A stretch of 64,000 bases of DNA from Blastopirellula marina DSM 3645 (GCF_000153105.1 NZ_CH672377.1:7743-71742); one strand, 5' to 3'. Positions 44,847 through 55,022 are shown, counted from the first letter of the stretch. Notes: generated from the letters alone by a model not told the origin. A program made the numbers and translations.

Positions 44847-45806
44847 ATGACGCCTCGGTTTTATCGCGAATCGGAAGTCTCCCAGGTCTTGGACATGTCG
44901 ACCGCCGTGGAAGTGGTCGACGAATGTCTGAGGCAGCTCGCGATCGGCGGCGCCGAGAATGTCCCGCGTCATCGTTCGCGAACCTCCGGCTTCGTGCTTC
45001 ATTCGATGAGTGCGACCGCCGGCTATTTGAACGTCGCCGGCTGGAAGCAATACGCGACGACGGCATCCGGCGCTCGGTTTCACGTGGGGCTGTACGACTG
45101 CGAACGCGGACGGATGAAAGCGCTGATCGAAGCGGATCGCCTGGGACAGATGCGGACCGGCGCGGTGACCGGCGTCGCCGCGCGCTATCTAGCGCACGGC
45201 CCGATCACGCAGCTCGGCTTGTTCGGCTCTGGCTGGCAAGCCGAGTCGCAGTTGGAAGCGATCAAAGCAGTCCATCCGCTCTCGCGCGTCTTCGTCTACT
45301 CGCGCGACGAGGCGCGTCGTCAATCGTTCGCGGCGCGGATGAGCGAAGAGCTGCAGATCGAGATCATCCCGGTTCATGACCCGCGCGAAGCGGTCGAAGA
45401 CTTGCCGCTGATCATCACGGCGACCGCCAGCAAGACGCCGGTCTTTGACGGCACGCTGCTGTCCGAAGGAGCGCTGGTCTGCGCAATGGGGAGCAACTGG
45501 CTGCAAAAAGCGGAGCTCGACGTCAACGCGGTTCGTCTGGCGGACAATATCGTTTGCGACTCGCTGGAAGCCTGCAAACTGGAAGCAGGCGATTTTGTCG
45601 CCGCGCAAGAGAAAGGCTATTTCGACTGGGACAAACCGGTCGAATTGGGCGCCGTCGTGGCCAATCTTGCGGTCGGTCGCAACAACAAAGATAGCGTGGT
45701 GATCTTCAAATCGGTCGGCCTGGCGATCGAAGACGTCGCGCTGGCCGAAAAATTCTATCAACGCGCCATGACAAATCCGGGCCTCGGCGTTTCTTTACCG
45801 CTTTGA
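44847..45806 (+). CDS. ornithine cyclodeaminase/mu-crystallin family protein
   Basis: A 319-residue NAD(P)-binding protein of the OCD/mu-crystallin/alanine dehydrogenase-like group. Conserved features are GRMKALIEADRLGQMRTGA and the Rossmann loop LGLFGSGWQAESQLEAI near residue 125. Members include ornithine cyclodeaminase, ketimine reductases and alanine dehydrogenases. The exact reaction cannot be assigned from this sequence. A strong ribosome-binding site (AAGGAGAG) precedes the ATG. It follows xylB by 30 bp and overlaps the convergent LysM gene by 12 bp at 45795-45806. Confidence 0.85.
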   Translation: MTPRFYRESEVSQVLDMSTAVEVVDECLRQLAIGGAENVPRHRSRTSGFVLHSMSATAGYLNVAGWKQYATTASGARFHVGLYDCERGRMKALIEADRLGQMRTGAVTGVAARYLAHGPITQLGLFGSGWQAESQLEAIKAVHPLSRVFVYSRDEARRQSFAARMSEELQIEIIPVHDPREAVEDLPLIITATASKTPVFDGTLLSEGALVCAMGSNWLQKAELDVNAVRLADNIVCDSLEACKLEAGDFVAAQEKGYFDWDKPVELGAVVANLAVGRNNKDSVVIFKSVGLAIEDVALAEKFYQRAMTNPGLGVSLPL

Positions 45807-47276
45807 CGGCGCTTCCGGCTTGTCGCTCAACTCCAGCTTCGGCGGCTGAGGCGCTTCGTTCAGCGCCGATACGGCGACTTCTGAAACCAAGTGCGCGTCC
45901 CAAGCGTCGCAGCGGACCTCGACGCGATAGATCTGTCGCCCATAGTCATTGACCGTCGCCAAGACTTCCAGGTCGACGTGTCCCCGCGGAGCGATCGTCA
46001 GCGGACGAAAAGCGGCTTGACCGACGGCGACTTTGCCTTCGGCGCCTTCAATCTTGACCGGCTCGAGACCTTCCGAGAAGAAGATAATCGCCGAAACATT
46101 GGGCGCCGGCTTGTCGCTTAAATTGATGACTCGCAGCCCAAAGTTGGCGCCAGAGCCCACGGCGATCGGTTTGGGCGGAGAAAAAACTTCGACTCGCAGC
46201 GCATCGAGCGGAGCAAGCGTTTCCGGCGAAATCTCCGCTTCCGGCAACATCGGCTCGACGGCAGGCGCTTCGGCCGAAACAACTTTCGCTTCGCTCGCGG
46301 TTGCGGCCACAATTTTCTCGGGCGCAACTTGCGCGACGCCGGAGATCATCATCGTCGTTTCGGCGTCCAGCAAGTTGGCCAACTGCTTCCAGGCGTCGGC
46401 CGAAGTTTCGGCGGCGCTGTCATACAGAGCGATATCGGCCAGCGTAATCGTCGTGCTCTCGCCGTTCACGTTGCGGATGATTTTGTTCGGACCATTTTGC
46501 AGAGTCGCAGGCAAATCGTTCCACTCGAAACGTCGCGCGAACCCATTGTTGGTCCACAGCGTAAGTTCTTCGCGGTCGGCATGCAGATGCAAAGCCAATG
46601 GACCGTCGATCACTTTCAACGCGTCCCCCAACTCCGGCTGTTGATCGGCGGACAAGTCGTTTACGGCACGCAGAAAGGACGCCGGAATTTGATGCTCTTT
46701 GGCAATTTGTTCGACGGTGACGCCCGACTTGATCGTCACGGCCGGCAGAGCCAAATGCTTGTGCGGCGCAAAGACGATCTTTTCGGCGAGCGGCTCTAGC
46801 AACGCGAAGGTCTTGGCTCGTTCTTCCACGCTCAGATCTTTCCGCTGCAGCAACAACGAAAGCGTGCGATAGGCGCGCAGCGATTTTCCGTCGGCGAGCG
46901 ATTGTTCGGCTTCGATCAGCAATTGCGCCGCGGTCAGCGACTCGAGCCCTGCCGTCGCCGGCGCGACTACTGCTGTAGTTGAGGGCGCTATCGTCGGAGG
47001 CGTCGCCGATGGAGTCGGCTGCACATCGATCTGGGGGGGGTCGGCAGGATTTGGCAACGAAGCAGCGCTGGTCGACAGTACAATCGTCGGCGCCTGCGTC
47101 CTGGCGTTGCTCCCGAGGGTCGGAAACGAATCTGGCGAGAACAAGGGAGCCTCGTCGAGCGCCGTTGCATCCGGCGATCGTCCTGCTCCGCTGTAATGCT
47201 CCAGGTAGATCACATACCCCGAGTAGCCGACGCAAGCGATCAGCCCAAGAACAAATAAATTTCGAACGATAGACAC
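45795..47276 (-). CDS. LysM-like domain protein with N-terminal membrane anchor
   Basis: A 493-residue protein with a membrane segment at residues about 7-26 and a Ser/Thr/Pro-rich stretch to about 110. A LysM-like peptidoglycan-binding domain occupies about 182-230 (TIKSGVTVEQIAKEHQIPAS). A beta-sandwich C-terminal half includes VGSGANFGLRVINLSDKPAP, a pattern of bacterial Ig/DUF11-like modules. It is probably anchored in the inner membrane and reaches the envelope. A run of eight C on the coding strand (47033-47040) encodes a Pro-Pro. It diverges from the vWA gene, 185 bp apart. Confidence 0.7.
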   Translation of the reverse strand: MSIVRNLFVLGLIACVGYSGYVIYLEHYSGAGRSPDATALDEAPLFSPDSFPTLGSNARTQAPTIVLSTSAASLPNPADPPQIDVQPTPSATPPTIAPSTTAVVAPATAGLESLTAAQLLIEAEQSLADGKSLRAYRTLSLLLQRKDLSVEERAKTFALLEPLAEKIVFAPHKHLALPAVTIKSGVTVEQIAKEHQIPASFLRAVNDLSADQQPELGDALKVIDGPLALHLHADREELTLWTNNGFARRFEWNDLPATLQNGPNKIIRNVNGESTTITLADIALYDSAAETSADAWKQLANLLDAETTMMISGVAQVAPEKIVAATASEAKVVSAEAPAVEPMLPEAEISPETLAPLDALRVEVFSPPKPIAVGSGANFGLRVINLSDKPAPNVSAIIFFSEGLEPVKIEGAEGKVAVGQAAFRPLTIAPRGHVDLEVLATVNDYGRQIYRVEVRCDAWDAHLVSEVAVSALNEAPQPPKLELSDKPEAPSKR

Positions 47277-47375
47277 TGCGGCCCACTCCGTATTGTGTCG
47301 AGTACTTCCAATGCTGCTGCTTCCACTACCATATCGGCGCAGCCTGATCTAGATCAATTCGCTAGAAACAAACCT

Positions 47376-47404
47376 TTGGCGAATTCCGTATTACCCCGTA
47401 AGAT
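47376..47404 (+). promoter_or_regulatory. candidate promoter of the vWA gene
   Basis: A -35 box TTGGCG (47376-47381) and a -10 box TAAGAT (47399-47404) are separated by 17 bases, 57 bp before the vWA start. Each box matches four of six consensus bases. Assigned by eye. Confidence 0.35.
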
Positions 47405-47461
47405 AAGGTACGGCGGAGCTTTACATTCCCGAATCACTCCCCCCACGCCTACTAGTCAACT

Positions 47462-49411
47462 ATGCAATCGGTTTCTGCACCTATTCAAATGTCGGCGAGT
47501 TCCCTGACGCCGGAAATCGCATCCCCCGAGGATGATCGCGGATCGTTTCGCGATTGGTTTCGGGGGAGCAGTTCGTTCCTGGCGTCCCTCATCTTCCATA
47601 TGGCGGCGGTGATCTTGCTGGCGCTGCTCACCTTTGATCCGCCGCCGGATCGATCCGCACATTCGGTCATCCTGGATGACGTGATCGATGAGCCGTTAGA
47701 TCGACCGCTGGAAGACGAACTTGACGAGTTAGAGGATTTGGCGACGGAGATGTCGATCACGATGATGCCGAGTTCGGTATCAGGACTTTCCGGCACGGCG
47801 CCAGCATCGCTGTCAGCGCCTCAGTTTGAAACGCAGCTGATGGAAGACATAATCGGGCCCGAGGTTTCGCTGGTCGATCTAGAACTGCTTACCAAGCCGA
47901 ATGATTCGCTGATGCGAGAATTGCCGGTCGGAACCCAAGGCGCCGTCAACGCCGTCGTCGGCGACTATAACGAAGCGATGGATCGCATCGCCCAAGAATT
48001 GGTCTGGATGCTCGACAAGGGAGAAGTGGTCGTCGTTTGGCTGTTTGACCAATCGGGCAGCATGAAAGATGACCAGGCGAAGATCCGCGATCGAATTGGA
48101 CGCGTCTATGACGAACTAGGAATCGTCGGCGTTTCCCAAGACGAGGCCCTCACCACCGGCGTCGCTAGTTTCGGCTCCAACTTCCAACTCCATACAAAAA
48201 CGCCGACCAGCAATCGCGACGAAATCGCCGAGGCGATCGCCGAGGTTCCGATTGATCCGTCGGGCGAAGAACTAACGACGCAGGCCGTGATGGAAGTCAT
48301 CACGCGGCACAAGCGTTACGCCCAAATCTCGAAACGTCAGATGGCGATCATTTTGGTTTCTGACGAAAGCGGCAACCCCGACAGCAATCAACGCTATCTG
48401 GAAGAAACCATTCAAGCGGCCAACAAAGCCAACTGCCGCGTCTATGTCATGGGACGCGAAGCGATGTTCGGCTACCCCTACGGTCATGTTCGCTGGGAGA
48501 ACCCGCGTAACGGCGACATCCACTTGCTGCCGGTCGACCGCGGCCCCGAAACGGCGCTCATCGAGCAACTGCAGACCGACGGATTTGGGAAGCGGCGCGA
48601 CTCGATGCCCAGCGGGTATGGCCCCTACGAGCAAGTTCGCTTGGCGAAAGAGACCGGCGGCATTTTCTTCATGCTTCCCGGCGAAGAAAAAGACCTCTAT
48701 CAATTGAAGGATCGTCGCTATAGCGTCGCCGCGATGGAGCCGTATCGCCCTGATCTGCGTCCGCGTCGCGATCTGATGCGCGAAGCGATGCAAGATCCGC
48801 TGCAAGCCGTTATTTCCAAAGTGATCTACGACCTGAATCCCTACAACGAAGAGGTCGCCAGCGTCATCGAGATCCGTCGTCGTTTTTCTACCGACTTCGC
48901 GACGCTAACGCAGCAAGTTCGCTACGAACAAGCGAAAATGTTGACCTACATCGAGTATCTCGACAAAGCGATCGCCGCGATCGAAAGAGCGCAACCGCTG
49001 CGCGACGCGTCTCCCTACGTGCGTCAACAAGCCAACTTCGACTTGCTGCACGCCCAATTGCTCGCCTATCGCGTCCGGGCCTACGAGTATGGCGCTTATC
49101 TGACCGAATTCGTTAAAAAGCCGCCGGCGCCCCCAAAATTGCCGACTCCCAAGCATGAATTCCGCAGCTGGGATTTGATCACCGTGAAAAAGTTGTCGGC
49201 GGAGGAAGTGACCGGCGCCGATATCCAAAAATCGCGCAAGCTGCTGAAGGAAATCGTCAACGAATACCCCGGCACTCCCTGGGCGGAACGGGCCAACTGG
49301 GAATTGAACCGCGGCTTCGGCGTCGCGCTGACTCCCTGGCTGTTCGACACCTCCCGCTTTCCAAACGCGAATGACAAATCAGCGCCGCCGATTCAGGTCC
49401 CCAAACTGTAG
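47462..49411 (+). CDS. membrane-anchored vWA-domain protein
   Basis: A 649-residue protein. A single transmembrane segment (residues about 38-57, SLIFHMAAVILLALLTF) follows a short cytoplasmic start. The vWA domain carries the MIDAS motif D196-Q-S-G-S in VVVWLFDQSGSMKDD. The fold continues to about residue 390. The remainder (VIEIRRRFSTDFATLTQ onward) is mostly helical. Such domains mediate metal-dependent protein contacts and often partner MoxR ATPases. The MoxR/DUF58 operon at 10904 is distant, so that link is a guess. Function unknown. Confidence 0.8.
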   Translation: MQSVSAPIQMSASSLTPEIASPEDDRGSFRDWFRGSSSFLASLIFHMAAVILLALLTFDPPPDRSAHSVILDDVIDEPLDRPLEDELDELEDLATEMSITMMPSSVSGLSGTAPASLSAPQFETQLMEDIIGPEVSLVDLELLTKPNDSLMRELPVGTQGAVNAVVGDYNEAMDRIAQELVWMLDKGEVVVVWLFDQSGSMKDDQAKIRDRIGRVYDELGIVGVSQDEALTTGVASFGSNFQLHTKTPTSNRDEIAEAIAEVPIDPSGEELTTQAVMEVITRHKRYAQISKRQMAIILVSDESGNPDSNQRYLEETIQAANKANCRVYVMGREAMFGYPYGHVRWENPRNGDIHLLPVDRGPETALIEQLQTDGFGKRRDSMPSGYGPYEQVRLAKETGGIFFMLPGEEKDLYQLKDRRYSVAAMEPYRPDLRPRRDLMREAMQDPLQAVISKVIYDLNPYNEEVASVIEIRRRFSTDFATLTQQVRYEQAKMLTYIEYLDKAIAAIERAQPLRDASPYVRQQANFDLLHAQLLAYRVRAYEYGAYLTEFVKKPPAPPKLPTPKHEFRSWDLITVKKLSAEEVTGADIQKSRKLLKEIVNEYPGTPWAERANWELNRGFGVALTPWLFDTSRFPNANDKSAPPIQVPKL

Positions 49412-49449
49412 ACTTGCAGAAAGCGAGTTCGGCGTCGACTCTCCTCCTG

Positions 49450-50814
49450 CTATTTCTTTTTGAGCGGCAAACCGGTCTGGCGGTCAAACTTGTCCGGCGT
49501 CCATTGCTGCGGGACGGCGTCTTCGGTCCGACTGGTCCATGCTTTGTATTCTCCTCGCATCAGCTCCAACGTCTTCGCGTACTGCGGCTCGTTGATCAGA
49601 TTCCGTAGCTGAAAGGGATCGCTCTTTACATCGTAAAGCTCTTCTTGCGGACGCGGCGTCATTAGCGGCCCACGTTGATCGGCCGTTAGCTTCCCAGCTT
49701 CCTCCAGCTTCAGCATCGTCTCAAAAGTCGGGCTGCGCACCGCGTCGGCCGGGGGCGATCCGCTTAGCTGGGGCAATGCGTTGTAGATGTAGAGATAATC
49801 CTTCGACCGGATGCTGCGCTCGAATGCCTGGTAGTCGTGCCAGTTATGTTCGGAGAACACGTAGTCGCGCGTTTCACTCTGCGGATCCTTCAGGATCGAC
49901 GCAAATGACTTCCCTTGAAACGTCGGGGACTTGGGCAGCCCGGCCAGTTCTAGAATGGTCGGCGCGATATCGACCGAGCTGACCAGACTCTCGGTCGTTT
50001 GTCCGGCCCGCACGCCAGCCGGCCACTGCACGAGGAACGGCGTCTTCACGCCGCTGTCGTAGATCGTCGTCTTGCTGCGCGGAAACGGACGCCCATTGTC
50101 GGACATGAACAAGACGAAAGTATTGTCGGCGATCCCCTGCTCTTTCAGCTCGGCCATCACTTTACCGACATATTCATCCAGCCGCGCGATTTCGTCGTAG
50201 TACATCCCCAGGTCATCGCGGACCGGCGGTTCGTCTGGCAAATAGGGGGGAACGACAATCTCTTCGCGCTGATGCGGCTTCTCGATCGTGTTCGCGCTAT
50301 AAGGACGATGCGCGTCATTCGAGGCGAACCACATGAAAAAAGGTTGATCCCGCGGACGCTCGCGGAGCATTGTTTCCCAATTTTCGCAGCCGCTGGGGCG
50401 CCCCCCCATGATCCGATCAAAATTCTTTTCGGCCGGCTTGCCAAGATGCCATTTTCCCGCGGCGCCGGTATAGTAGCCCGCTTGTTTTAACAGGCCGGCG
50501 AAAACAACCTGATCGGCAGGCAGCGGCATATGAAGTTCCGCCGCTCCGGTGCTGTGGGGATATCTTCCCGTCACAATACTGCAGCGACTGGGGCTACAAG
50601 AGCTACAAGTCAGAAAAGCGGCGTCAAAGCGGATCCCCGCCGCCGCCATGCGATCGAGATTCGGGGTTTTGACATGAGGATGCCCGTACGGGCCTACGTC
50701 ATTCCACCCGACGTCATCTCCGATAATAATAATGAAATTGGGTCGCTCGGCGGCCGACAGCATCGCGGCGGATAGGCTGAATGCCGCGATGAAAAAGAAC
50801 AAAAACCTGAGCAT
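49450..50814 (-). CDS. secreted sulfatase
   Basis: A 454-residue exported sulfatase. Signal peptide residues 1-21 (LFFFIAAFSLSAAMLSAA). Metal-binding Asp pair in IIIIGDDVGWND near residue 32. Formylglycine site C73-S-P-S-R in CSSCSPSRCSIVTGRYP, and FMSDNGRPFPRSK for the later active-site Asp/Asn. It lacks the HEAT-like tail of the other sulfatase at 18250 and is 160 residues shorter. The glycan substrate is unknown. A maturase is not encoded in this window. Confidence 0.9.
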   Translation of the reverse strand: MLRFLFFFIAAFSLSAAMLSAAERPNFIIIIGDDVGWNDVGPYGHPHVKTPNLDRMAAAGIRFDAAFLTCSSCSPSRCSIVTGRYPHSTGAAELHMPLPADQVVFAGLLKQAGYYTGAAGKWHLGKPAEKNFDRIMGGRPSGCENWETMLRERPRDQPFFMWFASNDAHRPYSANTIEKPHQREEIVVPPYLPDEPPVRDDLGMYYDEIARLDEYVGKVMAELKEQGIADNTFVLFMSDNGRPFPRSKTTIYDSGVKTPFLVQWPAGVRAGQTTESLVSSVDIAPTILELAGLPKSPTFQGKSFASILKDPQSETRDYVFSEHNWHDYQAFERSIRSKDYLYIYNALPQLSGSPPADAVRSPTFETMLKLEEAGKLTADQRGPLMTPRPQEELYDVKSDPFQLRNLINEPQYAKTLELMRGEYKAWTSRTEDAVPQQWTPDKFDRQTGLPLKKK

Positions 50815-50936
50815 GATATGTCCTGTTGCGGATAATGGCGGGATGTTCGGTTTAGGCGGGCGAAGGCTTTATTCTAGCCAGCTAGGATGCGCTCGATCAA
50901 ATTGACCTGTTTTTTTGAAAATTCCGAAGGCCCGCA

Positions 50937-52832
50937 ATGGCGTTAATTTCTGTTCGAGACGTTTCTATCTCCTTTCATACGGCGCCTCTGTTGAATCAGG
51001 CCAATTTGCAGATTGAGCCTGGCGAGAGAGTCTGTCTGGTAGGTCGAAACGGAACCGGAAAATCGACGCTTTTGCGAATGTTGGCCGGCGAACAGGCGAC
51101 CGACGCCGGCGACGTTGTCGTCGGCCCCGAAGTCCGCGTCGCGACGTTATCGCAAACGGCGACCGCCGGCGAGGACCAAACGGTCTTTGACCTGGTCGCC
51201 GCCGGCCTCGGCGATATGGGCGAAACGCTGGCCGAATACCACCATTTGACCCACCAGATCGCGGTCGAAGCGACCGACGAAGTGGTCAACCGGCTTGATC
51301 AACTGCAGCACAAGCTGGATATGGAAGATGGCTGGAATCAGCACCAATGGGTGGAGCAGGCGATCTCGGCGACCAAGCTGGATGGAGACTCCAATTTCGC
51401 CGAGCTGTCAGTCGGTAAAAAACGTCGCGCCTTGTTCGCCCAGGCGCTCGCCAGTAAACCGCACGTGCTGCTGCTGGACGAACCGACCAACCATCTCGAT
51501 ATTGAATCGATCCTCTGGCTCGAAGAGTTCTTGCTCTCGTTCGACGGCACGATCGTTTTTGTGACGCACGACCGGATGTTCGCCCAAAAGTTGGCGACCC
51601 GCGTGGTCGATATCGACCGCGGCAAGCTGACCAGTTGGACCTGCGGTTTCGACGAATACGTGATCCGCAAAGAGGCGGCGCTCGAAGCGGAAGAAAAGCA
51701 AAACGCGCTGTTTGACAAACGGTTAGCGCAAGAGGAAGTCTGGGTCCGCCAAGGAATCAAGGCCCGCCGCACGCGCAATGAAGGCCGCGTCCGCGCCCTG
51801 AAGAAGATGCGGGACGAGTATCAAAGTCGCCGGACGCGGATCGGTACGGTCAAGTTTGACGTGCAACAAGCCGAACGATCGGGACAGGTCGTCATTCGAG
51901 CCGAGGATATCAGCCACTCGTTTGGCGATTTCGTCATCTGCAAAGACTTCTCGACCACGATCATGCGGGGAGACAAGATCGGCGTGCTCGGCCCCAACGG
52001 CGTTGGCAAGACGACGCTGCTTCGCATTCTGCTAGGAGAATTGAAGCCGACCGAAGGGGAAGTTTCTGTCGGCAGCAAAGTGGAGATCGCCTATTTCGAT
52101 CAGTTGCACGCCGCACTCAACGAAGAGCAGACGCTGCGACAAAACATCGGCGAAGAAAACGAATTTGTGAACATCAACGGGCGTTCACGCCATGTCATCG
52201 GCTATCTGCAGGAGTTTTTGTTCACGCCGGAACAGTCGAACCGCCCGATCAAGAATCTCTCGGGTGGAGAGCGCAATCGTTTGCTATTGGCCCGCTTGTT
52301 CGCCAAACCGTCGAACTTGCTGATCCTCGACGAACCGACGAATGATCTCGACGCCGACACGCTCGATCTGCTGGAAGACCTGGTGGTGAACTACGCCGGA
52401 ACGCTGATCGTGGTGAGCCACGATCGTAGTTTCCTCAACAACGTCGTCACGTCGACGATCGCGTTTGAAGGGGACGGCTTCGTCAAACAGTACGCTGGCG
52501 GCTACGACGATTGGCTCGCCCAGCGGAAACGCCTGGCGGACGAAGCCAAGGCCCAAGCGAAGCTGACCGGCAAAGAAAACGACAAACGCGACACCGCTCG
52601 TGCGCGGAAATTGACCAACAAAGAGCAGCAAGAGCTGAAATCGCTGCCGGCCAAGATCGAGGCGCTGGAAGCGGAACAAGCCCAACTGCAAGAACAGATG
52701 GCCGAGCCCACCTTCTATCAGAAGCCCGCCGGCGAGATCAAAGTGGTCACGTCTCGGTTGGATGCGATCGGCGAAGAAATGCTCGCCGCGATGGAGCGCT
52801 GGGAAGACCTCGAGTCGATCGCCGGCGGTTGA
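50937..52832 (+). CDS. ABC-F family ATPase (Uup-like)
   Basis: A 631-residue soluble protein with two ABC ATPase domains and no membrane segments. Walker A 1 is GRNGTGKST (36-44), Walker A 2 is GPNGVGKTT near residue 350, and Walker B motifs are LLLDEPTNHLD and LILDEPTNDLD. The first signature reads LSVGKKRR rather than LSGG; the second is canonical LSGGERNR. A C-terminal coiled coil (residues about 545-631) is the Uup-type DNA-binding extension. ABC-F proteins act on ribosomes or DNA; Uup limits precise excision of transposons. The start follows its stopless upstream gap by 122 bp from the divergent sulfatase. Confidence 0.9.
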   Translation: MALISVRDVSISFHTAPLLNQANLQIEPGERVCLVGRNGTGKSTLLRMLAGEQATDAGDVVVGPEVRVATLSQTATAGEDQTVFDLVAAGLGDMGETLAEYHHLTHQIAVEATDEVVNRLDQLQHKLDMEDGWNQHQWVEQAISATKLDGDSNFAELSVGKKRRALFAQALASKPHVLLLDEPTNHLDIESILWLEEFLLSFDGTIVFVTHDRMFAQKLATRVVDIDRGKLTSWTCGFDEYVIRKEAALEAEEKQNALFDKRLAQEEVWVRQGIKARRTRNEGRVRALKKMRDEYQSRRTRIGTVKFDVQQAERSGQVVIRAEDISHSFGDFVICKDFSTTIMRGDKIGVLGPNGVGKTTLLRILLGELKPTEGEVSVGSKVEIAYFDQLHAALNEEQTLRQNIGEENEFVNINGRSRHVIGYLQEFLFTPEQSNRPIKNLSGGERNRLLLARLFAKPSNLLILDEPTNDLDADTLDLLEDLVVNYAGTLIVVSHDRSFLNNVVTSTIAFEGDGFVKQYAGGYDDWLAQRKRLADEAKAQAKLTGKENDKRDTARARKLTNKEQQELKSLPAKIEALEAEQAQLQEQMAEPTFYQKPAGEIKVVTSRLDAIGEEMLAAMERWEDLESIAGG

Positions 52833-52859
52833 GGAAGTTGCGGACCATGAACTCTTGTC

Positions 52860-52915
52860 GGTTGGGCGCCGCGCAGCGAAACCCAACCTCTGGCGAATCG
52901 ATTGGTGGGTTACGC
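52860..52915. repeat. REP-like palindrome and TGGTGGGTTAC motif
   Basis: GGTTGGG at 52860-52866 pairs with CCCAACC at 52882-52888 around a GC-rich inner dyad. TGGTGGGTTACGCAA follows at 52903 and shares its core with the element at 23671. It lies 28 bp after the ABC-F stop and may also act as a terminator. Confidence 0.55.
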
Positions 52916-52980
52916 AATCCGGCCACGCCGAAACGGACGCTTCAGCGACCTTTGGCTTGCTCCACTCGACCTTTTGGCGA

Positions 52981-53571
52981 CTAACTGGTCAGCGCAAAGG
53001 CGACCAGCATCACCAGCCAGACGGCGTCGAGAAAGTGCCAATAGTCGGCGCAGATCGAGACTGCGACGTAGTTTTCGTGGTCGTAGCCGTCGCGACAGGC
53101 TCGATTGGTGACCATGGCCAGCGTCGCCAGGCCGCCGATGACATGCAATGCGTGAACAAACACCAACACGAACATCAGGCCGTACAGCTTGATGTCAGGG
53201 CCGCTGGCGAAGTGCTCGGCTAATAGGCGATTCAGCCCGCTGGCTTGAAAGACGAGAAATACCAGCGCCATTGCGCCAGCGAAAAAGAGCCAGCGGCGAA
53301 ACAAAACCTGCTTCTCAAAGCGGACCGCTTGCACCGCGCGATGCAGCGCGTACCCGACGCAGACCATAAACAGGGTGCTGATCCACAGACTGGCCGGAAC
53401 GCCGGAGAACGAGACCGTTCGGTCGATCGAACTGGTGGACCAAATGATGAAATAGGCGATCAAGCTGGCCGCAAAAAACACGGAAAGCGTCGCAATGAAC
53501 AGAAAAAATCCAAGCCGTGCTTGGTGAATCTCGCGGCGCATCGGTAGTACCGAGAGCGAGTCCTTGATCAT
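52981..53571 (-). CDS. second haem-copper oxidase subunit III-like protein
   Basis: A 196-residue membrane protein with five transmembrane segments, the layout of short haem-copper oxidase subunit III proteins (ARLGFFLFIATLSVFFAAS, then YGLMFVLVFVHALHVIGG, ADYWHFLDAVWLVML). The conserved helix-4 His motif is in FVHALHVIGG, and WHFLD matches the family's WHxVD motif. It is the last gene of the oxidase cluster, 155 bp after the subunit IV-like gene. The ATG at 53571 was chosen; a GTG at 53622 would add 17 residues. The cluster also encodes a full subunit III at 54115. Confidence 0.8.
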   Translation of the reverse strand: MIKDSLSVLPMRREIHQARLGFFLFIATLSVFFAASLIAYFIIWSTSSIDRTVSFSGVPASLWISTLFMVCVGYALHRAVQAVRFEKQVLFRRWLFFAGAMALVFLVFQASGLNRLLAEHFASGPDIKLYGLMFVLVFVHALHVIGGLATLAMVTNRACRDGYDHENYVAVSICADYWHFLDAVWLVMLVAFALTS

Positions 53572-53726
53572 GTGCTGACTCCGTAAGCGGAAAACCAGAA
53601 CCAGCAACAAAGGAAAAGCCACCCCAAAACTGGGGCATGTGGTAAGCCAGATGACGTTATACGTAACGCCGGAGGCCGATGCAATAGATTGCAGCGGCGG
53701 CTCAGTTGCCGACCGTGTGGCTTTTC

Positions 53727-54098
53727 CTACTCTGCCGCTTCTTGCATTTGAGCGTTATGCAGCGCTTCGACCTGCGGTTCATACTCGCGCGCGTCCATCA
53801 GCGAGACGCTGATAAACAACGCGACAAACGCCAACGAGAAGAGAAACGAAAGCGTGATGAACGGCTTCTCGTATCGCAAGTGCATGAAGTAAACCGCCAC
53901 CAAGGTCGCTTTGACCGTCGCGATTCCCATGGCGACCCAAATATCGATCGCGCCAAAGTCAATTTCATAAATCGCAACGGTCAGCCCGGTCAGCACCAAC
54001 AGCGCGGCGAACGTGCCGAACAAGGTGCTCATCGACATCACATGGGCATGAATGCCGTGATCGTGCGAATCGTCGTTAGGTTGTGCGTGATCGCTCAT
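53727..54098 (-). CDS. cytochrome c oxidase subunit IV-like protein
   Basis: A 123-residue membrane protein with three transmembrane segments after a His/Asp-rich start (HAQPNDDSHDHGIHAH). ATVKATLVAVYFMHLRYEKP is the conserved subunit IV (prokaryotic COX4) motif. It stabilises caa3/aa3-type oxidases. It lies 16 bp after the subunit III gene in the same operon. Confidence 0.85.
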   Translation of the reverse strand: MSDHAQPNDDSHDHGIHAHVMSMSTLFGTFAALLVLTGLTVAIYEIDFGAIDIWVAMGIATVKATLVAVYFMHLRYEKPFITLSFLFSLAFVALFISVSLMDAREYEPQVEALHNAQMQEAAE

Positions 54099-54114
54099 CG
54101 CGTCGATCTTCCGT

Positions 54115-55022
54115 TTAGTGGATCAGGTAAAGCAGTGGGAAGAGGTAAATCCAGATCAAGTCGACCAAGTGCCAATACAGGCCCACGTAGTCGACCGGAC
54201 CAAAGTACTCGCTGCTGAATTCGCCTTTGTTGGCTCGATAGATCAGCCAACCAATCGCGCCCATGCCGCCGATAATGTGAATCGCGTGAATCCCGGTCAT
54301 CATGTAATAGATGCCGAAGAAGATGTGGATATTTCGCACTCCTTGAGCGCCGCCGTGCCCATGTCCGCCGGCTTCGGCATGAGCATGTCCGCCGGCTTCG
54401 GCGTGAGCATGTTCTTCGTGCTCGCCCGTTGCGGGGGTCGAACCATGTTCTTCGCTATGCTCTTCACCGTGAGCCGGAGCTTCGGTCGCGTGCTCTGCGC
54501 CGCCGGAGGCCTGATTCTCTTTCGAGACATACTTATCGGCGACGGTGGGATACTGCTCTTGGGCGAAATGGTTGTAGATGCCGGGATAAAGTTCGTGTTG
54601 GAATTTGGTGGTGTACTCGACCGTTTTCACGCCGAGAAAGACGCCGGCGAGCGCCAACGTAATCCACAGCAACACAATCAACAGCTTTTTCTGGCTCAGC
54701 TGAGCCGCGCGGACCGCCCAGGCCATCGTCAAGCTGCTGACGATCAACACGACCGTATTGAGCGCGCCAAGCATCGCGTTCAGCTCTTTGGCGGCGTCAA
54801 TAAAGATTTCGGGGTGCAGCGAACGGTAGATCGCATAGGCGCAAAACATGCCGCTAAAGAACAGGACTTCCGTGATCAGGAACATCCAAATCCCTAGCTT
54901 CCCCGAATCGAATTGCTGTTGCGGCGATTCGAAATGGTGGGCGACATGCGCCTCGGGGCTGTGGTGACCATGCGCGTCGTGTTCGTGCGTCGACTCAGCG
55001 ACCGTCATCGTACTTGTTTCCA

